A stretch of DNA of 64,000 bases from Deltaproteobacteria bacterium (GCA_017302835.1 JAFLCC010000005.1:124001-188000), one strand, 5' to 3'; positions 1 through 9,759 are shown, numbered from the stretch's first letter. Program-made: numbers and translations. The notes: generated by a model from the sequence alone, not told the origin.

Positions 1-1
1 A

Positions 2-412
2 TTATTGAATGTAGCTATTGATTTAGATCCAAAATTTTATGAAATGGCGACAACAGGTCCGCTAACTGTTTCCGTGACCATTAGCGATGCCAAAGGGGCA
101 TCCATTCTCTTTGATAAAGTGGTAAAGAATTTTCCAAATAAATGGAAAATTCTTTACCAGGCTGGGTATCAAGCTATTTTTGAAGAGAAAGACTTTAAAA
201 AAGCTGCTGATTTATTAACCAGAGCCGGTCAAAATGGCGCTCCAAAGTGGGTGTTTAGTTTAGCTGGTGGTTTGTATAACGAAGTAGGTATGAAGGCCTT
301 GGCTGAATCAATTTATCAGTATCTTGTTGAAAAATTTCCAGAAGATGAAGTCACTCGTAATCTTAAACAAAAGTTAGATAACAAAGTTAAAAATTTTTAT
401 GAAAAAAAATAG
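2..412 (+). CDS. TPR-like protein, 5' end cut by window edge
   Basis: The frame is open to the first base, so the gene begins outside the window; a TTG at 5 is the first possible start but is unlikely to be the real one. The visible 136 residues carry helical pairs in which aromatic and Ala positions recur (for example the stretches around KAADLLTRAGQ and LAESIYQYLVEKFP), as in tetratricopeptide repeats, and a Lys-rich tail. The TPR reading is inference. A TlpA-like thioredoxin follows 44 bp downstream on the same strand, so both may serve one envelope process. Function unknown. Confidence 0.6.
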   Translation, partial: LLNVAIDLDPKFYEMATTGPLTVSVTISDAKGASILFDKVVKNFPNKWKILYQAGYQAIFEEKDFKKAADLLTRAGQNGAPKWVFSLAGGLYNEVGMKALAESIYQYLVEKFPEDEVTRNLKQKLDNKVKNFYEKK

Positions 413-456
413 ATTTTTTAAGTAGTTGAAATTTATAAAAATAAGAGGCGGTTAAA

Positions 457-1005
457 ATGGGGGCTCACTTAAAAGCTATTTTGTCTGTGGTTGTAGTCAT
501 GCTTATAAGCTTCCTTGGAGTTTATTTCTATTTAGGCGAAAGTAAGATTCTTCAGAAAGAAACACAGAAAGTAAATGATGAAGTCTCTTTAACTCTTCCA
601 CAAGAAAAAATAAAATTGATGGATGGGGGGGGCTTGTCGCCTTCCGAGTTCAAGGGAAAAATTATTATTCTTAATTTTTGGGCCAGTTGGTGTGCGCCCT
701 GTATTGAAGAGGTACCATCCTTAATTGAATTAACAAAAAAAAATAATCATGTTATTGTATTGGCTGTTTCAGGAGACAAAAATAAGGAAGATATTAGGGC
801 TTTCATAAAGTCATTTCCAGAATTTAACAAGGAACCATTTTATCAAGTTTGGGATAATAATGAAAAATGGTTGAAAAGTTTTCATATTATAAAGCTGCCA
901 GAATCTTTTATCTTTAATTCGAAAGGTGAAATGGTGAAAAGGATATCTGGAACTATAAATTGGAATACAGCTGATTCCTTGAGCTATTTTAGCAGTCTAG
1001 ATTAA
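457..1005 (+). CDS. TlpA/ResA-like membrane-anchored thioredoxin
   Basis: Predicted 182-residue periplasmic thiol-disulfide oxidoreductase. An N-terminal hydrophobic segment (about residues 5-27) would anchor or export it, followed by a thioredoxin fold with the redox motif WCAPC (Cys79 and Cys82) inside NFWASWCAPCIEEVPS, typical of TlpA/ResA/CcmG. A cis-proline segment (KLPESFIF) lies near residue 150. Such proteins usually reduce apocytochrome c or copper-centre cysteines outside the membrane. The window has a dihaem cytochrome c at 7204, so cytochrome maturation is possible, but no ccm genes are visible. The start ATG has a GAGGCGG-like ribosome site just upstream. Confidence 0.85.
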   Translation: MGAHLKAILSVVVVMLISFLGVYFYLGESKILQKETQKVNDEVSLTLPQEKIKLMDGGGLSPSEFKGKIIILNFWASWCAPCIEEVPSLIELTKKNNHVIVLAVSGDKNKEDIRAFIKSFPEFNKEPFYQVWDNNEKWLKSFHIIKLPESFIFNSKGEMVKRISGTINWNTADSLSYFSSLD

Positions 1006-1073
1006 TCTCCTTGAAATTAACGTCTCTTCTTTAGCAATAAGTGCTTTCTGGAGCTCTTTAATTCAGAGCTTTC

Positions 1074-1101
1074 TTGACAGAAAGAGTTTTATTCGCATAG
1101 T
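1074..1101 (+). promoter_or_regulatory. Candidate sigma-70 promoter of dnaJ
   Basis: TTGACA at 1074-1079, then 16 bp, then CATAGT at 1096-1101 (4 of 6 matches to TATAAT), ending about 40 bp before the dnaJ ATG. The -35 box is perfect; the -10 is moderate. No CIRCE repeat or clear sigma-32 box was seen here. Confidence 0.4.
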
Positions 1102-1141
1102 TTCATAGGCGTTTTGATTTTGAATCGGGAGAGGTGTCGGC

Positions 1142-2263
1142 ATGTCCACAAATCGTGATTATTATGAAATTTTAGGTGTTTCTCGTGATGCAGATACTGA
1201 GACGATTAAAAAGTCTTATCGTAAAATGGCGATGCAATACCATCCAGATAGGAATCCAGATAATAAAGAGGCTGAAGAAAAGTTTAAGGAAGCGGCTGAG
1301 GCCTATGATATTTTAGGAACTCCAGAGAAACGATCTCAATATGACCGTTTTGGTCATGCCGCTTTTAAACAAACCGGAGGAAGAGGCTCACATCCTGGAT
1401 TTGAGAATGTAGAAGATATTTTCTCTAATTTTGGTGATATTTTTGGCGACATTTTTGGCATGAACAGCGGAGGTCGATCGCGACGTTCCAGAAATGAGCC
1501 GCGCAAAGGTTCTGATTTAAGGTATATAGTTGAAATAAGTTTAAAAGAAGTGATTACGGGATTTGAAAAAGAAATCGAATTTGAAACAGAAGTGGGCTGT
1601 AAAGAATGCCATGGTAGTGGAGCTGAAAAAGGAAGTCATGCAGAGACCTGCTCTATGTGTGCTGGAGCTGGCCAGGTCATTTCACGGCAGGGTTTTTTTT
1701 CCATGCAAACGCCTTGTCCTCAATGCCGGGGTGAAGGAACTTTAATTAAAAAACCATGCAGAACTTGTAAAGGTACCGGCAGAAGTTCGAAATCAAAAAA
1801 AATCCAGGTGACAATACCCGCGGGTGTAGATAACGGGACTCGCTTAAGAATTTCCTCTGAAGGAGAGGGGGGCTTCAAGGGTGGGCCTCCAGGCGATTTG
1901 TATGTAGAAGTGAGAGTTAAGGAACAGGAAAATTATGAACGTCATGGAAATGATTTGCATTCCATTTTAAAAGTCCCTTATGTGTTATTGCTTTTAGGAG
2001 GAGAAGTGGAAGTTTCAACGTTAACTTCTAAAGAGAAAATTGAAATACCTAAGGCTTCACAACCTGGGAGTCAGGTGAAACTTCGTGAGCATGGATTTCC
2101 CTCCATTAGGTCGCAACGTCGAGGAGATATGTATTTCCATCTCGAAGCTGAATACCCTAAAAAAATCTCATCCGAAGAAGAAAAACATCTTAAAGAAATT
2201 GCTAAATTGTATCATATCGAGGCTCATGATACTAAAAGTGGTTTTTTCGCAAAGAAAAAGTAA
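1142..2263 (+). CDS. dnaJ: Chaperone protein DnaJ
   Basis: Full-length 373-residue class I J-protein, co-chaperone that delivers clients to DnaK and stimulates its ATPase. The J domain occupies about residues 5-70 with the HPD tripeptide in QYHPDRNPDNK. A Gly/Phe-rich linker follows (FSNFGDIFGDIFG), then four CxxCxGxG zinc-finger repeats (CKECHGSG, CSMCAGAG, CPQCRGEG, CRTCKGTG) and the C-terminal client-binding domains. SD-like GGGAGAGG precedes the ATG. It sits upstream of dnaK, the reverse of the usual dnaK-dnaJ order, with a gap of about 110 bp; no grpE or hrcA is visible. Confidence 0.97.
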   Translation: MSTNRDYYEILGVSRDADTETIKKSYRKMAMQYHPDRNPDNKEAEEKFKEAAEAYDILGTPEKRSQYDRFGHAAFKQTGGRGSHPGFENVEDIFSNFGDIFGDIFGMNSGGRSRRSRNEPRKGSDLRYIVEISLKEVITGFEKEIEFETEVGCKECHGSGAEKGSHAETCSMCAGAGQVISRQGFFSMQTPCPQCRGEGTLIKKPCRTCKGTGRSSKSKKIQVTIPAGVDNGTRLRISSEGEGGFKGGPPGDLYVEVRVKEQENYERHGNDLHSILKVPYVLLLLGGEVEVSTLTSKEKIEIPKASQPGSQVKLREHGFPSIRSQRRGDMYFHLEAEYPKKISSEEEKHLKEIAKLYHIEAHDTKSGFFAKKK

Positions 2264-2376
2264 ATTAGCACAAAATATCAGCACAATAGAGATTCTTTTT
2301 TGATTATGGACCTTGACCAAAAGGAATACAGGCTCAGATTGTTTTTAGAAGGTTTAACTAAACAATGGAGAAAAGT

Positions 2377-4317
2377 ATGGGAAAAATTATAGGCATAGAT
2401 CTTGGGACGACCAATTCGTGCGTGGCGATTATGGAAGGTGGCGAGGCTAAGGTTTTAGTCAATGAAGAAGGAGCTAGAACGACACCTTCGGTGGTGGCCT
2501 ACACGAAAGATAACGAAAGACTTGCTGGCCAAATAGCGAAGCGTCAGGCAGTTACGAATCCAGAGAATACAATTTATTCTGCAAAAAGATTTATCGGAAG
2601 AAGATTTTCTGAGGTTCAAGAAGAGACCAAATTGGTTCCCTATAATGTAGTTGAAAAAGGGAATGATTGCGCTTTCAAAGTTCGCGATAAATTAATTTCT
2701 CCTGAAGAAATTGGAGCTGCTGTTTTAGCTAAATTAAAAAAGGTTGCTGAAGATTATTTAGGTGAAGAGGTTAAAGAGGCTGTTGTTACGGTTCCTGCCT
2801 ACTTCAACGATGCCCAAAGACAAGCCACCAAAGATGCTGGAAAGATCGCAGGGCTCGAAATTAAAAGAATTATCAATGAGCCCACAGCTGCGGCCTTGGC
2901 TTATGGTTTAGATAAGAAGAAAAATGAAAAAATTGCCATCTACGATTTTGGTGGAGGGACTTTTGATATCTCGATCCTTGAAGTTGGTGATGGAGTTGTG
3001 GAAGTGAGATCTACCAACGGGGACACGCACCTGGGTGGAGATAACTTTGATACTCGTATTTTAGAATGGATGGTTGCTGAGTTTAAAAAAGATCAAGGTA
3101 TCGATTTGAAAAATGATAAAATGGCTTTGCAGCGTTTGAAAGAAGCAGCTGAAAAGGCTAAGATCGAGTTATCATCTTCACAAGAGACAGATATCAACTT
3201 GCCTTTTATAACCATGGATCAAACAGGTCCTAAGCATTTACAAATGAAGCTTTCGAGGGCTAAATTTGAGCAAATGGTTGATGACTTAGTCCAAAAATCC
3301 ATTGAACCTTGTAAGAAAGCCCTTCAAGATGCGGGTCTTAAGACTTCTGAAATTGACGAGGTTGTTCTGGTCGGTGGATCTACTCGAATTCCTGCAATTC
3401 AAAAATCGGTGAAAGACTTTTTCGGTAAAGAGCCAAACAGGACAGTGAATCCTGATGAAGTTGTGGCTATCGGCGCGGCTGTTCAGGGTGGTGTTCTTTC
3501 TGGTGATGTGAAAGATGTGTTGTTGTTGGATGTAACTCCTTTGTCTTTGGGAATTGAAACTTTGGGTGGCGTGATGACAGCTCTTATCGAAAGAAATACG
3601 ACCATTCCAACGAAGAAGTCTCAGGTATTTTCGACGGCAGCAGATAATCAGCCAGGTGTTGAGATTCATGTTCTTCAAGGTGAAAGAAAAATGTCCACGG
3701 ATAATAAATCTTTAGGGCGCTTTGAATTAACTGGCATTCCACCCGCTCCACGAGGGGTTCCACAAGTAGAAGTTACTTTTGATATCGATGCCAATGGTAT
3801 TTTGAGTGTTTCTGCGAAGGACTTATCTTCAGGAAAATCTCAACAAATTAAAATCACTGCACAAAGTGGTTTAACTGAAGAAGAAATCAAAAAAGCTGTC
3901 AGAGAAGCTGAACTTCGTGCGGATGAGGATAAGGAAAAAGTAGAAGCCGCTAAACAAAGAAATGATTTGGAAAATTTAGTCTATCAAACTGAAAAAATGA
4001 TTAAAGAGGCTGGTTCTAAGGTATCCGACGCAGAAAAGAAATCCATTGAAACGGTTCTAGCTGAGGCCAAGAAAACAGTTGAAAATAAGTCATCAGCTTA
4101 TGGAGAAATGAAAGCGGTTTTTAGCAAGTTGCAAGAAGCCACGCATAAGTTGTCAAGCGAGATGTACAAACAAGGAGCTGGTGCTACACCTGGCAGCGAT
4201 GCTGGTGGAGCTCAGGGTTCTCATGGGGCCACCGGTGCTGCCGGTTCAGAAACCGCAGGTGCTGGGAAGAAAGATGGCGATGATGTGATTGATGCTGATT
4301 ATAAAGATGTGAATTGA
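2377..4317 (+). CDS. dnaK: Chaperone protein DnaK (Hsp70)
   Basis: 646-residue Hsp70. The nucleotide-binding domain begins with [15 protein letters not shown] and contains the phosphate-2 loop YDFGGGTFD and the adenosine motif [10 protein letters not shown]. The interdomain linker appears as [13 protein letters not shown], followed by the beta-sandwich and helical lid, a Gly/Ala-rich disordered tail and a C-terminal [12 protein letters not shown] close to the canonical EEVD-like end. I chose ATG 2377 because GGAG lies 6 bp before it; an in-frame ATG at 2365 would add four residues but has no good ribosome site. It works with the DnaJ just upstream in cytosolic protein folding. Confidence 0.97.
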   Translation: MGKIIGIDLGTTNSCVAIMEGGEAKVLVNEEGARTTPSVVAYTKDNERLAGQIAKRQAVTNPENTIYSAKRFIGRRFSEVQEETKLVPYNVVEKGNDCAFKVRDKLISPEEIGAAVLAKLKKVAEDYLGEEVKEAVVTVPAYFNDAQRQATKDAGKIAGLEIKRIINEPTAAALAYGLDKKKNEKIAIYDFGGGTFDISILEVGDGVVEVRSTNGDTHLGGDNFDTRILEWMVAEFKKDQGIDLKNDKMALQRLKEAAEKAKIELSSSQETDINLPFITMDQTGPKHLQMKLSRAKFEQMVDDLVQKSIEPCKKALQDAGLKTSEIDEVVLVGGSTRIPAIQKSVKDFFGKEPNRTVNPDEVVAIGAAVQGGVLSGDVKDVLLLDVTPLSLGIETLGGVMTALIERNTTIPTKKSQVFSTAADNQPGVEIHVLQGERKMSTDNKSLGRFELTGIPPAPRGVPQVEVTFDIDANGILSVSAKDLSSGKSQQIKITAQSGLTEEEIKKAVREAELRADEDKEKVEAAKQRNDLENLVYQTEKMIKEAGSKVSDAEKKSIETVLAEAKKTVENKSSAYGEMKAVFSKLQEATHKLSSEMYKQGAGATPGSDAGGAQGSHGATGAAGSETAGAGKKDGDDVIDADYKDVN

Positions 4318-4370
4318 TATAAGGGAAAGATTACACAAAACGAATTAAAGGATAATGGAATTTATTGAAA

Positions 4371-4402
4371 AATGGACAGTCTCAAAAACTGTCCATTTTT
4401 TT
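4371..4402 (+). terminator. Rho-independent terminator after dnaK
   Basis: A perfect 10-bp stem, AATGGACAGT (4371-4380) pairing with ACTGTCCATT (4388-4397), with a 7-nt loop and a run of seven T. The minus-strand gene ending at 4401 runs into the same hairpin; a short A-run on the left side makes it plausibly bidirectional. Confidence 0.85.
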
Positions 4403-6230
4403 AATTAGCGACACTTAGTTTAATCTCCGATTTTAAATCGACTAATTTTTTGTAGTAGCGATGGGTCCGTATGGATTTATCTTCTGGCAAAAGAGTGTTT
4501 GGAATAATAGAATCGAGAAGTTTAATTGCCTCTGGTTTTTGATTTAATGTTTTTAAGAGGTCGGCGGTTAAGTGGGCGGCTCTTAATTTGTTATCGCCAT
4601 AGGAAAATTCCAATGCTTTTTTGGCTTGAGCCAAAGACTCTTCCTTGAGGTTAAGTTCTTTTAGAACTTGGGCGTGATTATAGTAAAAGGTAAATTCATT
4701 TGGATAAATTTGAATGAGTCCTTTGTACAGTGAGTTGGCTTGTTGAAAATCACCTGATTTATAAATGGCATAAACGCGATCTAAGTTAAAGCCTTTGTTT
4801 GTTTGAATATTTAAGTTTAATTTTTTTATTTTCCTTTCTATTTCTAAGCTAGCTTGTTTGTATAGGTATTGAGCTTCTGTTTTGGCTCCTAGCTTTTCAA
4901 AAGAATCAGCTCGCAGAAAAAGGAGATCAGCTTTAGTTAAAAAGCTATTTTTGTCAGTTTTTTGAGATAATAACTTATGAGTGATAGTTAAAGTTTGGCG
5001 GTAAGTCCATTTTTTTAAGTCTTCATTCTTGGTTGTTTCAGCAATCGTTTCTAACATATTTAACTTATCATACCAAGTTTCTTCAAAAGGAAAGGCCTCT
5101 AAGGAACTTTTAATATAGTCGATGAATTCAGGGCCCGTTTCCATAGAAGAATTTCTATTGAGAGAAGAAAAGCCTACTTTCAATGACAAATAATTAAGCG
5201 TATCTTGCTCTTTGACTGTGAGTTTTTTCTTTTGGATGGCATAGGGAACCAGTTTAAAAGCTTCGATGTAGTTTTCTTGATTTAAATACAAATTTAATAA
5301 GTTCCAAGCGTTAGTGGGTGTTTTTGATTTCTGAAAATCATTGGTTAAATTTGTGATGCTTTGGTTTTTATTATGAATAACAAAATTCATTTTAGAAAAA
5401 AAGTTTTGGGGTTCCAGGTTTCCAGTAATTCTTTGAATTTCTTCAAGTTGAGGGGTTGTAAAAATAATGGTTGGGTAACCTTTTACTTGAAATTTTGATT
5501 TTAATTCCCATGACGCAGACAAATCTGCATCCAGCTTTAAAAATACCATTTTTTGTTGGTAGGTTTTAAAAGTGGGATGACTAAAAACGGTTTCGTCTAA
5601 AACATTGCAGGGAGGACACCAATTGCCATAAAAGTCTATGAATAGAGGTTTGTTTTCAGTTCTTGCTTTGAGTAATGCTAACTTTGGATCAGTTAAAAAC
5701 ATTAAATTTTTAGGCGAAGAAATAGGGGTAGAATTTAAAATACTTTCTTTAGAACCTTCATCTGATTTTTTTAAATAATTTGGGTCAGAATAATTTTTGA
5801 TTTCTTCTGTAGTTTTTGTTTCAGCCAGAGGTTCGCAGGAAATAAATTTTTCTTTGGGAACACAGTAGGTATTGGCATTATCACAGAGATAAATCTTTAA
5901 TTCAATGGAACAAGTATTCTTGTTAAATAATGATACATCTAGATGAATTTTGAGAAGTGATTCGGAGGTTTGGAATTGATCTGGTGACAGAACTTGAACG
6001 GAGGAAGGGTCAATACCTTTGCCTTTTCTAATAGCAACTCGATGAGGGGCTTTTTCATTGATATGATGATTTTTTGGAGGAGTCACCGATAATTCATATA
6101 TAGCTTTTTCTTTTGTTTTTACTATAGAATAGCTAAAATCTAACGAGTTAGTAGACTCCGATATTCCCATCGAACTAAAGAAAAAAAATAGAAGAGACGA
6201 AAGTAGATTGATATTTAAAATTAACTTCAC
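4401..6230 (-). CDS. Exported DsbD-alpha-like / thioredoxin / TPR protein
   Basis: 609 residues with an N-terminal signal peptide (LLSSLLFFFFSS). Residues about 25-135 resemble the DsbD N-terminal beta domain, including a CxxxxxxYC-type stretch (LCDNANTYCVPKE). A thioredoxin domain follows with FYGNWCPPCN (Cys205 and Cys208), typical of the DsbD gamma domain. The rest (about 330-600) is helical with TPR-like repeats. The membrane-embedded beta domain that links alpha and gamma in true DsbD is absent, so electrons cannot cross the membrane through this protein alone. Probably a periplasmic disulfide reductase or isomerase using its TPRs to bind partners; the exact role is unknown. Confidence 0.75.
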   Translation of the reverse strand: MKLILNINLLSSLLFFFFSSMGISESTNSLDFSYSIVKTKEKAIYELSVTPPKNHHINEKAPHRVAIRKGKGIDPSSVQVLSPDQFQTSESLLKIHLDVSLFNKNTCSIELKIYLCDNANTYCVPKEKFISCEPLAETKTTEEIKNYSDPNYLKKSDEGSKESILNSTPISSPKNLMFLTDPKLALLKARTENKPLFIDFYGNWCPPCNVLDETVFSHPTFKTYQQKMVFLKLDADLSASWELKSKFQVKGYPTIIFTTPQLEEIQRITGNLEPQNFFSKMNFVIHNKNQSITNLTNDFQKSKTPTNAWNLLNLYLNQENYIEAFKLVPYAIQKKKLTVKEQDTLNYLSLKVGFSSLNRNSSMETGPEFIDYIKSSLEAFPFEETWYDKLNMLETIAETTKNEDLKKWTYRQTLTITHKLLSQKTDKNSFLTKADLLFLRADSFEKLGAKTEAQYLYKQASLEIERKIKKLNLNIQTNKGFNLDRVYAIYKSGDFQQANSLYKGLIQIYPNEFTFYYNHAQVLKELNLKEESLAQAKKALEFSYGDNKLRAAHLTADLLKTLNQKPEAIKLLDSIIPNTLLPEDKSIRTHRYYKKLVDLKSEIKLSVAN

Positions 6231-6245
6231 GGGTGCTCCTTATGT

Positions 6246-6398
6246 TCGCTAAAAGGCCTGGCGCCAAATTATGCAAAAAGGAGAGTGGAGGCAAATGATA
6301 TTTTTCGCCTTTTCGCTTCACGCTTCAAAATGACTGCAGCTATTGAAGACCCCAAAGTCAATAAAAAAATCCTTGAGTACATAGGTTTACCTAAATAA
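6246..6398 (+). pseudogene. Remnant of an IS91-type transposase C-terminus
   Basis: Reading in the frame that ends at TAA 6396-6398 gives about 50 codons without a start. They include GLAPNYAKRR and, at the end, KMTAAIEDPKVNKKILEYIG. These resemble two conserved pieces of IS91-family transposase C-termini as I know them (a 'HGVLAPxAxxR' segment and an 'IAxIEDPxVIxxILxHLGLP' tail), here brought together by an internal deletion. No terminal repeats or catalytic part are visible. The identification is from memory of the family and needs a database search. Confidence 0.5.
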
Positions 6399-6467
6399 TT
6401 CGCCACCACTTAATCAGCAAAATACATTTAATAAAATGATAGACATGAGTTTTTTATAATTTTACTA

Positions 6468-6677
6468 GAACCTTAGAGGCGAATCTTTAGCTTCAACACT
6501 CATCTTTTTTGAATAAAGGTTAAGAAAATTATCGACATTTGAGATTATTTTTTCCTCTGGCACTTCCACATAATCCACTTGGAACTCTTCAGTGGCTAAT
6601 GCTTTTAATTTCGACTCAGAAAATTGATTTACTTCATTTTGAGCTTGCGTCTCATTCTTTTCGAAATTACGAACAAT
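6468..6677 (-). pseudogene. Possible coding remnant, no start codon
   Basis: Between stops at 6678-6680 and 6465-6467 the minus strand has 70 open codons with the composition of real protein (Glu/Lys/Gln-rich, ending NLYSKKMSVEAKDSPLRF). It has no usable start or ribosome site. Together with the transposase remnant this spacer (6231-6785) looks like a graveyard of decayed genes. I do not recognise the family. A 71-codon plus-strand frame over the same bases looks less protein-like. Confidence 0.25.
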
Positions 6678-6785
6678 CTAATTCCCTTAAAAGGGTCTGT
6701 GCTAAGGTCCAAGGATTTAACTACGAAAGTCTATATTCAATAAATATAATTTAAAAATATCTCTTTGATAGCTTAAACTTAAGCC

Positions 6786-7157
6786 ATGGATTGGGTGTTT
6801 AAAATTTTCATTTTGATTCCTGGATTTTTACATATCTACTTTATGTACATGGAAATGTTTCTTTGGGAGAAGCCCAGAACCTTAAAGGCTTTTGGGCTTA
6901 GCGCCTCTCTGGCGCAACAAACAAAAAATATGGCTTTTAACCAGGGCCTTTATAACGGGTTTTTAGCTGCTGGTTTGATTTGGTCCTTGTTCATTTCTGA
7001 TATCCAATGGGCAAACCAAGTTCAGATATTTTTCTTGAGTTGTATCTTTTTAGCTGGAGTTGTCGGAGCCTTAACTGTTTCTAAAAAAATATTTTATCTG
7101 CAATCCTTGCCCGCAGCCATTCCTTTGGTTTGGGTTTTAATTAAGTTTCAATTTTAA
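6786..7157 (+). CDS. DUF1304 family small membrane protein
   Basis: 123 residues with four predicted membrane helices (about 3-22, 52-70, 75-95, 100-120). The N-terminus GFLHIYFMYMEMFLWEKP and the later FNQGLYNGFLAAGLIW match the conserved features of DUF1304 proteins, which have no established biochemical function and are sometimes mislabelled as epimerases. It stands 46 bp upstream of the cytochrome gene on the same strand. The family assignment is from recognised motifs. Confidence 0.8.
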   Translation: MDWVFKIFILIPGFLHIYFMYMEMFLWEKPRTLKAFGLSASLAQQTKNMAFNQGLYNGFLAAGLIWSLFISDIQWANQVQIFFLSCIFLAGVVGALTVSKKIFYLQSLPAAIPLVWVLIKFQF

Positions 7158-7203
7158 TTTTGAAAAGAATATAGAATAATGATTAAAGAATTTGGAGATA
7201 TTA

Positions 7204-9549
7204 ATGAGAAAGTTGTTTATCCAGTTACCGATTTTTTCTGTGGGCCTTCTTTTTACAAGTTGTTTAACTCAGCAAAAAGCAGAGTTAAATTCAAGTCGGA
7301 ATCCAAGTAATTCCAATGCGGCGGCAAGCCTAACGCAACAAAGGGAAATTGAAATTCCTTCAGGATTAAGCAAAGGTGATTGGGCCGATTTTGAGCATCT
7401 TTCAGAAGGGGCCGATGTGTACCCCTATGAATGGTTCATGAATTTAAAGTCAGCTGTTTTTCCAGAAGATCAAATTTACGGTGAAAATTTAAAAGGAGTC
7501 TATAATCAATTTTTTCATGAACAGTTGGACAAAAAATTTGGAATTTTAAAAACGAACGAGGAATTTTCATTTAAGAAAGTGAATCAGATACCTCGCAGAG
7601 TAAAATATTTAATTCCTTATTCCGGTTTAACGGCTTCTTGGAGTAATTTCCCTGTTGATGATTCTTATATGAATCAAACCAAGGATGTTTCAAATTCAGC
7701 CGATGCCTTTGCTGCCTATGACAATGAAAATACAAAGCTAGAATTGACTCCAGAAAATAAGATTATTAAAGAATTTAATGGTATTAAATCAATTAGAATG
7801 GTCGGAACTAATTGTGCCCTCTGCCACTCTGGTTCGATTAGTTTTGGTGGTAAGCTCTTACCAGTTCAAGGGGCCCCATCGATGGTCAATGTGAGGGGAT
7901 TTTTTAAGGATATGGCTGGTTCGACAGTCTTGATGCTTACGAAAAAAGAGGTATTGGAAGAGTTTTTAACAAATATTAAAAGCTCGAATCCTTCTGTATT
8001 TAAGCATCTTCAACCTAAAAAAGATGCGGCCCAGTTGAGTGATGGCTTTGTTAAAGATTTTGCGAAGGCAACAAACGTTTTTGCGCATTTGGCAAAAGAG
8101 GAAGGCGAGTCCTCTGCTTTAGGAAAAACCAGTCATTTAGCAGCAAATGCCTATAATTTAATAATTGATAACGGGATGATATTTAAAAAAGTATCAGCAG
8201 GAATCACTCTTTTAAAGGCAAAAAAAGGTGACAATAGCAGGTTGTTTGAAGGAATTGCGGCGATCAAGAGAAGCTTAGTGAAGTTACTTAAACTCACTTA
8301 CAATCTAACAGACGAAGACATTCAGAATTCTCATTTGGAAAAGAGGATGGAATATTTTGCGAAATTGTCAGTCGGGATCGACCCTTCTACAACAGAAACA
8401 CCTTCTGGATTTAATCGGACGGATGCTTTTGGGCGTATTGGAAATCTTGTCTTACGGGGATCTAATCCAGTGGATATCACGGCCCCGGTTTCTTTGCCAT
8501 GGATATGGGGATTAAAGTATATGGCCAACTTGCACTACAATGGAAATTCGAATTCAGTTATTATGAGGAATGTGGGACAGTCTCTCGGTTTAGGGGCGAT
8601 CATTCTGGATAAAGATTTATCATCGACAGTGAATGTTCATAATTTAAATAAATTAGAACATTTGGTTCATCAAATTAAAGTTCCTGAATGGAAAGAAGTT
8701 TTTAAAGATTCTCGGGATTCTGCTGTAAGGATAAATCCTGATCTGCTACCTCGAGGTATCCAAATCTATTCTAGTAAGTGCATGCACTGTCATGAGAGCA
8801 ATAAATTTGTCGGGCCTTCCCAGGTACTGCGTGAATATCATATGTTCCCTCTAAGTTCTAGAGATGGAAAATGTAGAGATTATAAAAACAATCAAGAATA
8901 TGATTGCAGCCCCAATACGGATCCATTTGCAGCTCTCAACCCTATTAAACCAATTAGAGATCCCGTGTTAAAACATTTAATTCCCTTTGAAGAAAGCATT
9001 TATAATGGAGTGGGAGGCATTAAAGCTAAGTACTATAAAGATCATCAAATAACTCAGGAACAGCAAAAGGAAATGGAGTTCTATAATATCCGAGGCAATG
9101 AATTTTTTCGTGATACCTATAACGGTTTTTCAAAGCAGGGTGACTTTAATAATAACTATGGTGATATGAAACCAGGAATGGGTTATAAAGCAAGGCATCT
9201 TTCTGGAGTCTGGGCGACAGGTCCCTTTCTGCATAATGGATCAGTACCCACACTTTGGGAATTGCTGAAGCCGTCTGTAAAAAGGCCAAAATATTTTAAT
9301 GTAAAGTCCATGAACTTTGATCCCAAATTTATCGGAGCTCCAGAAAAAGATTGGAACCGAAATAATAATAAATGCGATTTAAAAAATAAAATAGATAAAG
9401 AAATCTGTTTTGATACAGGACTTTCAGGGAATTCGAATGGGGGACACGAATGGGGTACAGATCTTTCAGATTCTGACAAACTCGCACTTATTGAGTTCTT
9501 AAAGTATTTGCCACCAGAACCAGAATACTCTTGGTGGAAGTATAAGTAG
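7204..9549 (+). CDS. Dihaem c-type cytochrome lipoprotein, RoxA/CcP-like
   Basis: 781 residues. Start set at ATG 7204, which has GGAG 6 bp upstream; a TTG at 7192 is less likely. The signal peptide ends in the lipobox LLFTSC, so it should be an outer- or inner-membrane lipoprotein. Two haem-binding motifs are seen: CALCH (Cys204) and CMHCH (Cys526), far apart as in dihaem peroxidases and RoxA-type rubber oxygenases. Near the C-terminus, SGVWATGPFLHNGSVPTLWE is the signature I associate with this RoxA/large-CcP superfamily. The likely chemistry is oxidation of an organic substrate or peroxide; the substrate is unknown. Confidence 0.75.
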   Translation: MRKLFIQLPIFSVGLLFTSCLTQQKAELNSSRNPSNSNAAASLTQQREIEIPSGLSKGDWADFEHLSEGADVYPYEWFMNLKSAVFPEDQIYGENLKGVYNQFFHEQLDKKFGILKTNEEFSFKKVNQIPRRVKYLIPYSGLTASWSNFPVDDSYMNQTKDVSNSADAFAAYDNENTKLELTPENKIIKEFNGIKSIRMVGTNCALCHSGSISFGGKLLPVQGAPSMVNVRGFFKDMAGSTVLMLTKKEVLEEFLTNIKSSNPSVFKHLQPKKDAAQLSDGFVKDFAKATNVFAHLAKEEGESSALGKTSHLAANAYNLIIDNGMIFKKVSAGITLLKAKKGDNSRLFEGIAAIKRSLVKLLKLTYNLTDEDIQNSHLEKRMEYFAKLSVGIDPSTTETPSGFNRTDAFGRIGNLVLRGSNPVDITAPVSLPWIWGLKYMANLHYNGNSNSVIMRNVGQSLGLGAIILDKDLSSTVNVHNLNKLEHLVHQIKVPEWKEVFKDSRDSAVRINPDLLPRGIQIYSSKCMHCHESNKFVGPSQVLREYHMFPLSSRDGKCRDYKNNQEYDCSPNTDPFAALNPIKPIRDPVLKHLIPFEESIYNGVGGIKAKYYKDHQITQEQQKEMEFYNIRGNEFFRDTYNGFSKQGDFNNNYGDMKPGMGYKARHLSGVWATGPFLHNGSVPTLWELLKPSVKRPKYFNVKSMNFDPKFIGAPEKDWNRNNNKCDLKNKIDKEICFDTGLSGNSNGGHEWGTDLSDSDKLALIEFLKYLPPEPEYSWWKYK

Positions 9550-9759
9550 CAGGTTAAAGTGAACTAGGAATTTAAGTTTTTTTGAGTTTTAGAACTTAAG
9601 AAGCTCGATGTAAGTACTAAGGTCTGAGAAAAAATATTAGAATTGTACCTACTTGATACATATTAATTGTAATACTTGAATGCAGCTGAAAAATATGAAA
9701 CCATGAAAATATGAAAACAACAAACTTAATTTTATAAAGGAATGAAAGGGAACTACAAA

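Noticed and set aside
2281-2376. Possible third copy of the 30-bp repeat (GACCAAAAGGAATACAGGCTC)
   Set aside because: Only short scattered identities in the wrong order.
6539-6754. 71-codon plus-strand frame in the decayed spacer
   Set aside because: No ribosome site, non-protein-like composition, and the opposite strand has a more coding-like remnant.
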